Source: JADKBO01 sp965230345 (GTDB taxonomy: Bacteria; Bacteroidota; Bacteroidia; Chitinophagales; Saprospiraceae). Taken from it: 64,000 nucleotides of DNA. Both the position numbers and the translations under genes were made by a program. Each line of letters opens with the position of its first letter. The first letter of the stretch is position 1. Where the stretch lies: assembly GCA_965230345.1 (NCBI GenBank), contig CBDDKR010000002.1, positions 1,860,001 to 1,924,000 of the forward strand, read 5' to 3'. Below the pieces are notes generated by a model. The model did not search any database and was not told the origin of the DNA. It saw only the letters and a program-made list of their open reading frames with translations. Of the stretch, positions 16,490 through 25,486 are shown piece by piece.

Positions 16490-19483
16490 TTAAGCATCAA
16501 CTGTCGCATTTGATTTTGGATTAAAGTCATCCGTTAAATCTCTAACGATAGGACTTGCAATAAAGATGGACGAATAAGTACCTACAATAATTCCTATAAA
16601 GATTGCAAAAGCAAATCCTTTAATACTAGCTCCACCAAATACCAATAATACAAATACCACAAAAAGTGTAGTCAACGATGTAACCACTGTTCTAGATACT
16701 GTACTATTAATAGCAAGATTAAATACATCGTCTTTCGACTTATTAGTATATATACCTAAATACTCTCTGATTCTATCGAAAACGATCACCGTATCGTTGA
16801 TCGAATATCCAATCACAGTCAAAATTGCTGCAATAAATGCTTGATCAATTTCTAATGAAAATGGAAGAATTCCTTTTAATAAGGAGAACAATCCAAGCGT
16901 AACTAATGTATCGTGGAATAGGGCTGCAACTGCACCCAAAGAGAACTGCCATTTTGAGAATCTTAAGAAGATATATAAGAAGATCAACAACAATGCAAAG
17001 AAGCCGGCATAGAATGAACTGGTTTTAATGTCATCCGCAATAGTTGGTCCTACTTTACTGTAAGAGGTTATTCCCATTGCTTCTGCTCCACCTTCATTGG
17101 TGACAAAATTAGCTAAGGATACATTATTTCCAGTAAGTGTTTTCAATCCATTGTACAATGCTTCAGAAACCTTTTCATCAACATTGTTAGAGCTATCATC
17201 GATTAAGTAAGAAGTCGTAATACTGAAAGCATTTTCAGAATCAACTCTTTTTACCACGGGCTCTCCTTGGAAAACATCAGCTAAAGCTTTAGTAATCGTT
17301 TCATTAGTTACAGCACTGCTCTGAGGGAATTGAACGGTATAAGCGTGACCTCCTTTAAAGTCAACACCTAAGTCAAACCCAGAAGTGAAGATCGATCCCA
17401 ATCCTGCAAGGATGATAACACCACTAATGATGTAAGCTACTTTTCTTTTTCCAATCCAATCAATGCTTAGATCAGACAAGAAGTTCTTCGAAAATCCGCT
17501 CCAGAAAGAGATTTCTCTCTTTCCACCATCTACGTACGAATCGATCATCATTTTACCTACAAGTACAGCAGTAAATAAAGATGATATTACACCGATGATC
17601 AATACAACAGCGAAACCTTTGATTGGTCCAAGTCCAAAATAAGAAAGGACAATTGCTGTCAAAATAGTAGTTACATTGGCATCTATAATCGCAGAGTAAG
17701 AAGCTCTAAATCCGTCTGAAATTGCAGCAAGAAGTGTTTTGCCTTCTCTCAATTCTTCTCTGATTCTTTCAAATATGATTACGTTGGCATCAACCGCCAT
17801 ACCTATAGTCAATACAATACCTGCAATTCCTGGAAGCGTAAGTACAGTACCAAAAGATGAAAGTGCACCAAAAATGAAAAATAAGTTAAGCAATAGTGCC
17901 AACACTGAAACGACACCACCACCCATGTAATACAATACCATGAATAGAAGTACAATACCAAATCCTACAACTAGTGAGTTGACAGATTTGCTAATGTTTG
18001 CTTTACCCAAAGATGGTCCTACAGTAGAATGTTGAATAATATTCGTTTTAGCTGGTAGCTTTCCAACTTCAAGAATATTCGCTAAATCAACAGTTTCTTG
18101 TGTATTGAAACTACCTGATATAGAAGAATTACCACCTGTAATAGCACCATTCAATAGACTTGGAGCTGTAACGATTTCATCATCAAGAGCAATGGCAATT
18201 TCTCTTTTGTTTCCTTGAGCATCTCCTTCGAAAGCCTTCTTTGTCATTTCCGCCCATTTCTTAGCACCTTTGGCATTCATCATCAAACTTACCTGAGGCT
18301 CACCAGAATTTGGATCTTGAGTTGGACTTGCGTCTATTACTACATCTCCTTCCATTGGTGCTTTGTCTGTATTTGGCAATGTTTTTACCGCATACAGTTC
18401 ATATTGGTTGGTTATCTCTCTTGTCTCATAATCTTGCGCTGGCTTGTACGACCATAAAAACTTAAGATTATTTGGGAAAAGAGATTTGATGTCTTCTCTA
18501 TTCAAATATGCCAATACGTCATCTCTTTTGTTTTTATCCGCAACACCAAATACAGTTTGAGGATATTGGTAAGCTCCACCCTCACCATTTAAAGTAAGAA
18601 GGTCTAATAAAGGTCCATTACCTGTATTTAGTCCAAGTGAGTCACCTTCTAATGCCTGAGCTCCTTTTAGCCTTCTGTCTGCTTGTCTAATAGCATTCAT
18701 TATGCCCGCATCCGTCATTCGGTATGCATGCCAGAATTCAAGTTTTGCACTTGCTACAAGCATTTCTTTCATTCGTTGTGTATTGTCTACACCAGGCATT
18801 TCTACAAGGATCAATCCTCTATTTGCGTCAAGCGTAACATTAGGTTGAACAACACCCATCTTATCAATACGCTCGCTTAGCATTTTATACGTTAAGTTTA
18901 CCGTAGCATTTGCTTTTTCTCTAAGTACTTGCTCTACTTCGCCATCTGTTGACTCAAAATTGATATCGTCTCCAAGTGCACCACTAGATTCAAAAATTCT
19001 TGCTAGTTTTTTGTTTGGCGCCAATTTTTTAAACTCGGTTACAAACAATGTCACAAAGTCCGATTGGTCATTTTCTTGAGCTACTTTTGCATTAGCAAGA
19101 GCATTGACAAAGTCAGGATCCTTTTTGTTTCTGCCAGCAAGATTAGACAATAGCTCTTGAAGGTCAACTTCTAACACAGCACTCATACCACCTTTAAGGT
19201 CTAGTCCTAGTCCTAGTTGTTGTCTCTTAAGATCATTGTACGTATAATCCGCTAATCCAGGAATTGTAAAAATTGTTTCAGTCGACATAGAGTCGATGTA
19301 GTTTGCCTTTGCAAGCTTATACGCAACTTTTCCTTCTTCTTCTCCAAGATTAGAAGCTATAGATGTAGCATATTGCTCTGCGTCACTTTCCACTTTGTTC
19401 GTTGGGAAAAAGTAGAAAACTTGTAATAGACAAACGATTGATGTCAGTATTAAAAATAACTTAATAAGACCCTTTCCTTGCAT
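16490..19483 (-). CDS. secDF: Protein translocase subunit SecDF (fused SecD and SecF)
   Basis: A 997-residue inner-membrane protein that uses the proton gradient to help SecYEG pull proteins across the membrane. SecD is the N-terminal half with LGLDLKGGMSAVLEVD near residue 92, a large periplasmic domain (about 110-500) and the helix-4 motif GMAVDANVIIFERIREELREG. SecF follows, with GVDFKGGHAYTVQF and SINDTVIVFDRIREYLG. Fusion of the two is normal in Bacteroidota. Heavy use of Sec export here fits the many signal-peptide proteins that feed the T9SS. It appears monocistronic, ending in the hairpin at 16413-16448. Confidence 0.96.
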   Translation of the reverse strand: MQGKGLIKLFLILTSIVCLLQVFYFFPTNKVESDAEQYATSIASNLGEEEGKVAYKLAKANYIDSMSTETIFTIPGLADYTYNDLKRQQLGLGLDLKGGMSAVLEVDLQELLSNLAGRNKKDPDFVNALANAKVAQENDQSDFVTLFVTEFKKLAPNKKLARIFESSGALGDDINFESTDGEVEQVLREKANATVNLTYKMLSERIDKMGVVQPNVTLDANRGLILVEMPGVDNTQRMKEMLVASAKLEFWHAYRMTDAGIMNAIRQADRRLKGAQALEGDSLGLNTGNGPLLDLLTLNGEGGAYQYPQTVFGVADKNKRDDVLAYLNREDIKSLFPNNLKFLWSYKPAQDYETREITNQYELYAVKTLPNTDKAPMEGDVVIDASPTQDPNSGEPQVSLMMNAKGAKKWAEMTKKAFEGDAQGNKREIAIALDDEIVTAPSLLNGAITGGNSSISGSFNTQETVDLANILEVGKLPAKTNIIQHSTVGPSLGKANISKSVNSLVVGFGIVLLFMVLYYMGGGVVSVLALLLNLFFIFGALSSFGTVLTLPGIAGIVLTIGMAVDANVIIFERIREELREGKTLLAAISDGFRASYSAIIDANVTTILTAIVLSYFGLGPIKGFAVVLIIGVISSLFTAVLVGKMMIDSYVDGGKREISFWSGFSKNFLSDLSIDWIGKRKVAYIISGVIILAGLGSIFTSGFDLGVDFKGGHAYTVQFPQSSAVTNETITKALADVFQGEPVVKRVDSENAFSITTSYLIDDSSNNVDEKVSEALYNGLKTLTGNNVSLANFVTNEGGAEAMGITSYSKVGPTIADDIKTSSFYAGFFALLLIFLYIFLRFSKWQFSLGAVAALFHDTLVTLGLFSLLKGILPFSLEIDQAFIAAILTVIGYSINDTVIVFDRIREYLGIYTNKSKDDVFNLAINSTVSRTVVTSLTTLFVVFVLLVFGGASIKGFAFAIFIGIIVGTYSSIFIASPIVRDLTDDFNPKSNATVDA

Positions 19484-19923
19484 CTCTTTTTTTATTAACT
19501 TTTTGAAAAACTGCGCAAATATAGGTTTTTTACAAATATTATAACACTAATTGGTGCATAGATGTGATAATTGTATTTCATTTTATTTGAAGGAAAAAAA
19601 ATACTGATTTTTAGCAAGTTAATGAATGAAGTAATTATGGTGGTTGGGTGGAGTAATATTTACTAAATCAGATCCTGAAACAGATTTTATTCTTGAGAAT
19701 TTCATTCTTCATAAAGATGGAGTGAAATGACATTAATAGTTTATAATTAGTGACTAAAATTTTATACTACGTCATAAGGGTGTTGTTAATTATTTACAGA
19801 TTATTCGGGATGTTAATAATTCATTATTAAAGGGATAAACGCTTTGGTAAATTAGCATTTATGACGCTTAATTTGTATAATTGCAAGGATTATATTTTTA
19901 ATTTTTAAAATCAATTTTAACAA
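19484..19923. other. Divergent promoter region between secDF and the LysM gene
   Basis: These 440 bases carry no gene. They include a perfect inverted repeat, TTAATAAT-tc-ATTATTAA (19813-19830), just upstream of the promoter-like elements for the rightward gene. That position suits a regulator binding site, though AT-rich palindromes also arise by chance. Confidence 0.45.
19843..19875 (+). promoter_or_regulatory. Bacteroidota-type promoter for the LysM/BON gene
   Basis: TTTG at 19843-19846, 21 bases, then TTAATTTG at 19868-19875, one mismatch from TAnnTTTG. This implies a transcript start near 19882 and a leader of about 40 bases. Confidence 0.5.
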
Positions 19924-20406
19924 ATGGGATTATTTTCTTTTTTGAAAAGTGCTGGAGCAAGTATTTTAGGTGGGAAGGCAAAGGAAAACGAAGCAGCAGC
20001 AATTGAGGCAGCGGCAGACGCAGCAGCTGCAAAAGCGAACAAAATTAGTTTGTTGTCGTCAATCGTTAACGGATCAGGTATTGAAATCAACGACTTTAGC
20101 TTGGATTTGGAGGATGATAAAGTGATCGTGTTCGGTCAGACAACTTCATCATCTGATAAAGAAAAGGTAGTATTGATGTTAGGTAATGTTGAAGGAATTG
20201 CTACAGTAGATGATAGAATTTCTGTAGTAGCACCACCATCAGTATTTTATGAAGTTAAAGGTGGTGATAGCCTTTCAAAAATTGCAAAAGAGCATTATGG
20301 TGATGCAATGAAGTATAACGTGATCTTTGAAGCTAATAAGCCAATGTTAGAGCACCCAGATAAAATATATCCTGGTCAAATGCTAAGAATTCCTAGATTG
20401 GATTAG
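19924..20406 (+). CDS. BON and LysM domain protein (YgaU-like)
   Basis: The 160-residue protein has an Ala-rich N-terminus (about 8-40), a BON domain (about 48-103, with VVLMLGNVEGIATVDDRISV) and a C-terminal LysM domain (YEVKGGDSLSKIAKEHYGDAMKYNVIFEANKPML, about 107-156). This is the order in E. coli YgaU/Kbp, a potassium-binding protein with no signal peptide; the same is true here. LysM often binds peptidoglycan, but in YgaU-type proteins it helps ion binding, so cytosolic potassium sensing is as likely as cell-wall binding. Confidence 0.88.
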   Translation: MGLFSFLKSAGASILGGKAKENEAAAIEAAADAAAAKANKISLLSSIVNGSGIEINDFSLDLEDDKVIVFGQTTSSSDKEKVVLMLGNVEGIATVDDRISVVAPPSVFYEVKGGDSLSKIAKEHYGDAMKYNVIFEANKPMLEHPDKIYPGQMLRIPRLD

Positions 20407-20433
20407 TCTACCTAATTCGAATAGATATAACGA

Positions 20434-20469
20434 AAAGAGGTAGTTGTAAAAGGCTACCTCTTTTTTTTT
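20434..20469. terminator. Bidirectional terminator between LysM gene and DUF4296 gene
   Basis: GAGGTAG (20437-20443) pairs with CTACCTC (20454-20460), extended by A-T pairs, and nine T residues follow on the plus strand. The convergent DUF4296 gene has its stop codon (20456-20454) inside the stem. Confidence 0.8.
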
Positions 20470-20807
20470 GTTCGAGGTATAGCTTTTTCGATAGACTTGA
20501 TGGAGTCGAATACAGCTTTTTGCACTTGTTTATTCCAATATGGAGACTGGTATAATAGACTTAAATTGGAATCAATGACACTCATTTCGATATCGTGAAT
20601 CTCTTCTATATGATAGCGATATACATTTTTAACACTGTCTCGATATCTTAACTTATAATTGAGAACTCCAGCTTCTGCCACTGTAAGGTCAATCATTATT
20701 GCCGTCATCTTTTCTATGGGTATAGAAAGAGGGTAGGTTGGTGTGGCTTCCTTTTTATTGCAACCAATAATAAGAAGAGCTATAAACAAAAGCGTTTTAT
20801 TCCTCAT
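20454..20807 (-). CDS. DUF4296 lipoprotein
   Basis: With the start at 20807 the protein begins MRNKTLLFIALLIIGCNKKE, a lipoprotein leader with Cys 16. A longer frame from 20876 would bury this leader and overlap the upstream gene by 73 bases. The body, PLSIPIEKMTAIMIDLTVAEAGVLNYKLRYRD..., matches DUF4296, a family of small Bacteroidota lipoproteins of unknown role; a helical fold seems likely. Its ATG overlaps the stop of the phosphatase gene by four bases (ATGA), so the two are translationally coupled. Confidence 0.82.
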   Translation of the reverse strand: MRNKTLLFIALLIIGCNKKEATPTYPLSIPIEKMTAIMIDLTVAEAGVLNYKLRYRDSVKNVYRYHIEEIHDIEMSVIDSNLSLLYQSPYWNKQVQKAVFDSIKSIEKAIPRTKKKR

Positions 20808-21304
20808 AATTCTAGGCTCATCTTTGGATACAAGAAGTGTTTTAATTCTAACTTGGAAATATCGGTATCTTCCCATGTTGGAGAATTGGATTCTATGATT
20901 AAGGCTCCACTAGTTGGGACGTTTTCTATGTTGGCTTCACAAACTACATTGGCGAAGTAGGTGATACCTGGATTGTGTCCGAAGATTAAGACTTCGTTCA
21001 TGTGTTCACCAATCAAAAAGGTTGAATGTATGATTTCTTCGATGTCACCAAGATATAAAGACTTCTCCTGAATAATCTCGTTGGCATCATAGTCAAACTT
21101 TTGTGCAAAAATCTGTGCAGTACTTAATGCTCTAACGGCAGGACTGGTAATCATGAGATCAGGAGAAATTCCATGACTCTTTAATACTTCTGCCATGAAT
21201 GGTGCGTCTCTTAATCCTCTTTTATTTAGGGGCCTTTCATAATCTTTTAGGGTAGGATTATCCCAAGAAGATTTTGCATGCCTTATGATAATAAGCTTTT
21301 TCAT
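20804..21304 (-). CDS. Histidine phosphatase family protein, SixA type
   Basis: A 166-residue phosphatase starting KKLIIIRHAKSSWDNPTLKDYERPLNKRG. The RH motif (His 9) forms the phospho-histidine intermediate, TSPAVRALSTA is the second conserved block, and FGHNPGI carries the second catalytic His. SixA proteins remove phosphate from phospho-histidine on phosphorelay or PTS proteins in E. coli; the substrate here is not known. First gene of a two-gene unit with the DUF4296 lipoprotein. Confidence 0.87.
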   Translation of the reverse strand: MKKLIIIRHAKSSWDNPTLKDYERPLNKRGLRDAPFMAEVLKSHGISPDLMITSPAVRALSTAQIFAQKFDYDANEIIQEKSLYLGDIEEIIHSTFLIGEHMNEVLIFGHNPGITYFANVVCEANIENVPTSGALIIESNSPTWEDTDISKLELKHFLYPKMSLEL

Positions 21305-21836
21305 TGTCCATCAATTTATAGTTGATTTCCCCTGATTGATGTTGATATTGAAAAAATAATGATTTCGATCTCTTGAAACTTGTTGGTATCAGATTCAAAT
21401 CACAAACGTCATGAAAAACGATTATAGATTGGATTGTCCTACTATTAACAGATCATGAAGCAATGCGATTTTTCAATAGTTTTGCGAATGTAAAATAATT
21501 AATGGATTCTAAATCAAAAATTTATAACAAATTTAGGGAATGGATAATAATGCTATAATTTGTCCAAAATTAGACTTTATCTATCTGTCTAGCATTTCTC
21601 TTTTATGAAGTAGCCACAAAGTCTTAATCAAAACGAAATGTGTTATTCTTCAGAGTTAATAATGACCAAAACGAATTGACTTTTGAAACAATAGATATGA
21701 AATTGTTGACAAGAAGAGTTATACGAAAAGACTATCCAATTCGGATGGTCTCAAGTTCTTACTTTTTAAAATAAAATCTTTGCGTTAGTATAGTCGAACT
21801 CAGGTTATTATATTTGTAATTCAGCCAATAGTTATA
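21305..21836. other. Divergent intergenic region, no gene seen
   Basis: These 532 bases hold no credible frame. They contain a hairpin (AGACTATCC / GGATGGTCT, 21729-21751) whose minus-strand reading ends in TTTTCG, a weak terminator-like shape. An IS982-like end (21794-21807) lies close to the next gene. TATATTTG at 21809-21816 matches the -7 consensus and would serve the SWIM gene. Confidence 0.5.
21794..21807. repeat. Solitary copy of an IS982-like terminal sequence
   Basis: TCGAACTCAGGTTA is identical over 14 bases to 26684-26697, which immediately follows an IS982-type transposase tail. No transposase lies next to this copy, so it looks like the footprint of a lost element. It touches the -7 element of the SWIM gene. 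Confidence 0.5.
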
Positions 21837-23483
21837 GTGTCAGATATATTTTCGATAGAGTTAGAATTCGACGAAGAGCTTTTTAAGAAAGGTGAAGAGT
21901 TGTACCATTCAGGTGCTGTTCTTGAAATCATTAAATTGAATAGTTCATTGTTTAGTTTAATGGTGAAAGAAGGGAAAATATACGAAGTTGAGCTACAAAG
22001 ACCATTAACTAAATCCCAAAAGGCAACGTGTGACTGTACTTTTTTTGAGTCCAACAAGACTTGCCGCCATATTGCTGCAGGATTGCTCTTCTATCAACGA
22101 TTTGAAGAGCATAAGAAGGATAGAAAGAAGGATCAGGTTAGACAGAAGCGAAAATCAAAGTCGATCTCTATAAAATCTTTATTGAACAATGTAAGTCATG
22201 AGGAACTTAAGAGTTTTGTTCAGGCTTATGCCAGTTCAGAAAAAAGATTTTCCGATGCCTTAAAAGTCAGTTTTATCCGAAAAATTGATTTGGTTGATAA
22301 CGAAAGAAAATACAAAGTCCTCCTTGATAGTCTTATACGACCGGTATCATCTATAGACCAAAAATTGAAACTTTCTGAGCTAAGAAACTTCAAAAATGTA
22401 GTCCACGACTTGTTAGAACAGTCACATGATGCCATGGCATTGGGAGAATATGTCGAAGCTTCATTAATCATTAAAACAGTGTTGTCAAAATTGCATTATA
22501 TACAACACTATTACACTGAACAGTATGGAGAAGTTCAATCTTTAATGATTGATTATTACAAGGGATTAATGGAGACTTTAGAGATTGAAGATTTATCAAT
22601 TGATTTGCGTGAAGAGATTGTAAGTTACCTCTTTAATCTAGTGAATCGATCTTATTATCACGCCACTCTAAATGTGTATAATGGATTCGAACTAATCATT
22701 GGATATTTTGAAGATCATAGAAAAGAGGTATTGCAAATACTAGAGGATAAATTGGAGGATTACAAGGTGATGTCAAAATCTGAGTTAGCCATCCTTTATG
22801 GTATTTGTTTCAGACTTAGGGTCTTATTAAATATTGAAAACCCATTTGAACTGCCTACTGATTTGATGCCTATCTCAGAAAGAATAATTTCTGCAATTCT
22901 TGAAATGGATGAAATGAATGTAGCACATGATGCAGTGAAGCATTTTAAGAGTCAACATCCTTATGAAATCCTTTACACTACTCTATTGTTGGAGATGTAT
23001 GTTAAGATGAAGGATCGTCATTCTTTTGTGGAGACTGTATTAACATCATTTGGCAAGTCTAAGGATTTAAGAATAGTAGAGCTTGTTAAGAAATTTGGAA
23101 ATGAAGAAGTACTGGAAGAAGTCAGGGTGAAAATGCAAGATGCATTGCCTTCCAATATGACTCGTAAAAAAGAAGCGGAGCTGTATTTTAGATTGGAGGA
23201 TTGGGAAAGTTTAATGAAGCACCTTTACTCGGCTAAAGAGCTTATCCTTCTTAGAAAATATGATCGAAGACTAAAAGAGGAGGGATATGATAAAGAAGTG
23301 GAGTATTTATACCTTCATTGCGTAGAAGAATATTTGGGTAATCATTTTGGGCAATCGGCAATGGATTTTGTGCAGGAGTTAAAAATGCACTTAGAGCGTA
23401 ATAAATTGCATCGAGTCGCTCGTAAAATAGACCAATTAATAGAAGAAAAATTTAATCATAGATCGAGATTGAATGAACATTAA
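21837..23483 (+). CDS. SWIM zinc finger protein (GTG start)
   Basis: A 548-residue soluble protein. The SWIM motif CxCxnCxH is clear: C65, C67, C76 and H78 in CDCTFFESNKTCRHIAAG. The remaining 460 residues are predicted all-helical, with weak repeats, and match no named domain that I can identify. SWIM fingers bind nucleic acids or proteins; related bacterial proteins accompany SNF2-type helicases, which are not present here. The start is GTG at 21837, which keeps the conserved N-terminal region FDEELFKKGEELYHSGAV. Its end overlaps the mnmD gene by 11 bases. Confidence 0.8.
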   Translation: MSDIFSIELEFDEELFKKGEELYHSGAVLEIIKLNSSLFSLMVKEGKIYEVELQRPLTKSQKATCDCTFFESNKTCRHIAAGLLFYQRFEEHKKDRKKDQVRQKRKSKSISIKSLLNNVSHEELKSFVQAYASSEKRFSDALKVSFIRKIDLVDNERKYKVLLDSLIRPVSSIDQKLKLSELRNFKNVVHDLLEQSHDAMALGEYVEASLIIKTVLSKLHYIQHYYTEQYGEVQSLMIDYYKGLMETLEIEDLSIDLREEIVSYLFNLVNRSYYHATLNVYNGFELIIGYFEDHRKEVLQILEDKLEDYKVMSKSELAILYGICFRLRVLLNIENPFELPTDLMPISERIISAILEMDEMNVAHDAVKHFKSQHPYEILYTTLLLEMYVKMKDRHSFVETVLTSFGKSKDLRIVELVKKFGNEEVLEEVRVKMQDALPSNMTRKKEAELYFRLEDWESLMKHLYSAKELILLRKYDRRLKEEGYDKEVEYLYLHCVEEYLGNHFGQSAMDFVQELKMHLERNKLHRVARKIDQLIEEKFNHRSRLNEH

Positions 23484-24171
23484 CATGGAATCATTTGAAC
23501 GGTTGGTGGAGTCACAGGATGGCTCACATACTTTAATAAGCGAGCTTTTTGAAGTTCCCTATCATTCGAAGTATGGGGCGATTGATGAAAGTATGACTGT
23601 TTTTATTGAGGCTGGATTGAACTACATGCCACTTAGAAATAAAAGACCATTTAAAATTTTTGAAATGGGTTTTGGAACAGGATTAAATGCTTTGCTCTCG
23701 ATGCAAGTGGCTCAGCAAAATGTTAGAAGCATAGAATACACGGGTATAGAAGCATATCCCGTTGATTCAGAAATGGTTTCTCGCTTGAATTATGCAGATG
23801 TATTGGACTGGGAGGAAGGAAAAAGTATTTTAACAGCTATGCATGGTGAAAAGGTAGAAGAATCCATTTTCGATCGATATCTTTCACCTTTATTTAAATT
23901 CAGTAAGATTATAGGAAAAATCGAAGATCATCAATTTGATGACAAATATCAAGTAATATATTACGATGCCTTCGCCCCAACATCACAACCCCATCTGTGG
24001 GAAGAAGAAATTTTAAACAAGTTTTATAACGCTTTGGAATCAGGAGGCATTCTAGTTACTTACTGCGCTAAGGGTAGTTTCAAGAGAGCTTTAAAATCTG
24101 TAGGATTTGACATCGAACCCTTGCCTGGACCAGTTGGAAAACGTGAAATAACTCGTGCGATCAAATCATGA
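23473..24171 (+). CDS. mnmD: tRNA 5-methylaminomethyl-2-thiouridine methyltransferase MnmD
   Basis: The 232-residue protein is a stand-alone version of the methyltransferase half of E. coli MnmC. FKIFEMGFGTGLNALLS (about 59-75) is the SAM-binding loop, and QVIYYDAFAPTSQPHLWEEEIL with VTYCAKGSFKRALKSVGF are family hallmarks. It adds the last methyl group to wobble U34 of certain tRNAs. No oxidase domain (MnmC1) is fused, as usual outside the gammaproteobacteria. It overlaps its neighbours on both sides (11 and 4 bases), so SWIM-mnmD-rluE form one operon. The first Met could also be residue 5. Confidence 0.9.
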   Translation: MNINMESFERLVESQDGSHTLISELFEVPYHSKYGAIDESMTVFIEAGLNYMPLRNKRPFKIFEMGFGTGLNALLSMQVAQQNVRSIEYTGIEAYPVDSEMVSRLNYADVLDWEEGKSILTAMHGEKVEESIFDRYLSPLFKFSKIIGKIEDHQFDDKYQVIYYDAFAPTSQPHLWEEEILNKFYNALESGGILVTYCAKGSFKRALKSVGFDIEPLPGPVGKREITRAIKS

Positions 24172-24737
24172 GTGCGCTTAAATACTATTTATTCTACAAG
24201 CCTTTTGGTGTGTTGTCTCAATTTACCAGAGAAGTTGAAAGTCATAAGGTATTGGGAGATTATTATAATTTTCCTCCAGATGTATATAGCGTAGGAAGGT
24301 TGGATAAAGACAGTGAAGGATTGTTGCTATTGACAAACGACAAAAAGTGTACGGATTATTATCTGAATCCCAAGCACCACAAGTCCAAGACTTATTGGGT
24401 ACAAATGGAAGGGCAAATAACCAAGCAAGCTATTGAGGAGATGCAAAGAGGTGTATCGATTAAACTTCCAAGTAAAAAGTTGTATCGGACTAAACCATGT
24501 CAAGTTGGTCATTTGACCGATGTGAAGATCGCCGAGCGTATTCCTCCGATTCGCTTTCGTCAATCTATACCAACTTCCTGGATAAGTATAACATTGAGTG
24601 AAGGTAAGAATAGACAAGTACGAAAGATGTGTGCTAAAGTGGGATTCCCTTGTTTAAGATTGATACGCTATTCTTTTGATAAATTTAAAATAGAAGGAAT
24701 GAAGACAGGTGAGGTAAAGGAGGTATCTGGGTTTTAA
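24168..24737 (+). CDS. Pseudouridine synthase, RluE/RsuA type
   Basis: A 189-residue catalytic domain without an N-terminal S4 domain, as in RluE, which modifies 23S rRNA. YYLFYKPFGVLSQF starts the fold, SVGRLDKDSEGLLLLTND (about 42-59) carries the catalytic Asp of the GRLD motif, and LSEGKNRQVRKMCAKVGFPCLRLIR is the conserved C-terminal block. Assignment to RluE rather than RluF or RsuA rests on domain layout. It overlaps mnmD by ATGA; both act in RNA modification. Confidence 0.88.
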   Translation: MSALKYYLFYKPFGVLSQFTREVESHKVLGDYYNFPPDVYSVGRLDKDSEGLLLLTNDKKCTDYYLNPKHHKSKTYWVQMEGQITKQAIEEMQRGVSIKLPSKKLYRTKPCQVGHLTDVKIAERIPPIRFRQSIPTSWISITLSEGKNRQVRKMCAKVGFPCLRLIRYSFDKFKIEGMKTGEVKEVSGF

Positions 24738-24834
24738 AAGGATAGTAATGAAAGATAGACTGTTTTGGGAATCTACATCTTTTGAAGAAAGGATTGAGAC
24801 ATCGGAATCTAGATTAAGTAGTTGATCAAGTTTT

Positions 24835-24957
24835 ATAATTCTTTGGCTGAGACGAATTACAAGGTTTTGGGTCAGTCGAATTGATGATGAACACGAAATA
24901 ATTTGGAGTTATACCAAAGAAGAATTGTGGATAGTCGCTTATAGGTATCACTCTTAA
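24835..24957 (+). pseudogene. Remnant of a YefM/YoeB pair fused by an internal deletion
   Basis: The first part matches the antitoxin segment encoding YNSLVETNY of the intact pair downstream; at ACGAATTAC (24852-24860) it jumps directly to the toxin's C-terminal half (FWVSRIDDEHEIIWSYTKEELWIVAYRYHS then stop). The same nine bases occur in the intact antitoxin (25385-25393) and toxin (25631-25639), 246 bases apart. A deletion between those repeats in a duplicated copy explains the fusion. It has no start codon in frame and is surely inactive. Confidence 0.75.
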
Positions 24958-25218
24958 AAAGAGCTGCATGCTCCTAAGATCGCATGGATTAGTATTCTAT
25001 ATCGTTGCCCTGAAGCTTTACGACAATCCAGAATAGCTATTTGGGTCAAAGACGAAGACATGCGACAAGGGCAATACAAAGCAGGCATTAGAAGAGAAAT
25101 GAGTGCTGAGAAATACTTGCGAGCAGACATGACGGATCTAAAAAGTGAAATAAAAAGCATCATCCGTTTACATAGGAAACAAAATAGCAAAGACAAATGT
25201 TGTTATTTACGTACTTAA
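24958..25218 (+). pseudogene. Open frame without start, possible gene fragment
   Basis: The frame of the toxin remnant continues after its stop as 86 sense codons (KELHAPKIAWISILYRC... to KDKCCYLRT, stop at 25216). Its first usable ATG is half-way. The composition (charged, with a helical DMTDLKSEIKSIIRLHRKQN tail) looks protein-like, but I cannot name a family. It may be the tail of a lost accessory gene. Confidence 0.35.
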
Positions 25219-25234
25219 TTAATAACTTCGAATT

Positions 25235-25486
25235 ATGAAAGTAGTAAACTATACCGAGCTTAGATTAAACCTAAAACACTGGTTGAACTCTGTCATTGAT
25301 GACGTTGAGGAGGTGATTATTAAACGCAAAGATCAAAAAGACTTAGTACTTATCTCATTGGAGGAATACAATTCCTTGGTTGAGACGAATTACTTGTTGA
25401 CTGGCAAGAATCGAGACGTTTTATTAGAGTCGATAGCAGAGGTTAAGAATGGTAATAAGGAATATCAGGATTTATCAGAAGAATGA
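25235..25486 (+). CDS. Type II antitoxin, Phd/YefM family
   Basis: An 83-residue protein with the YefM N-terminal fold (MKVVNYTELRLNLKHWLNSVIDDVEEVIIKRKDQKDLVLISLEEYNSLVET), which dimerises and binds the operator. The C-terminal 30 residues (LESIAEVKNGNKEYQDLSEE) would wrap the toxin. It overlaps the YoeB-type toxin gene by ATGA, giving the usual coupling and antitoxin-first order. An AT-rich partial palindrome precedes it (about 25203-25225) and may be its operator. Confidence 0.9.
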   Translation: MKVVNYTELRLNLKHWLNSVIDDVEEVIIKRKDQKDLVLISLEEYNSLVETNYLLTGKNRDVLLESIAEVKNGNKEYQDLSEE

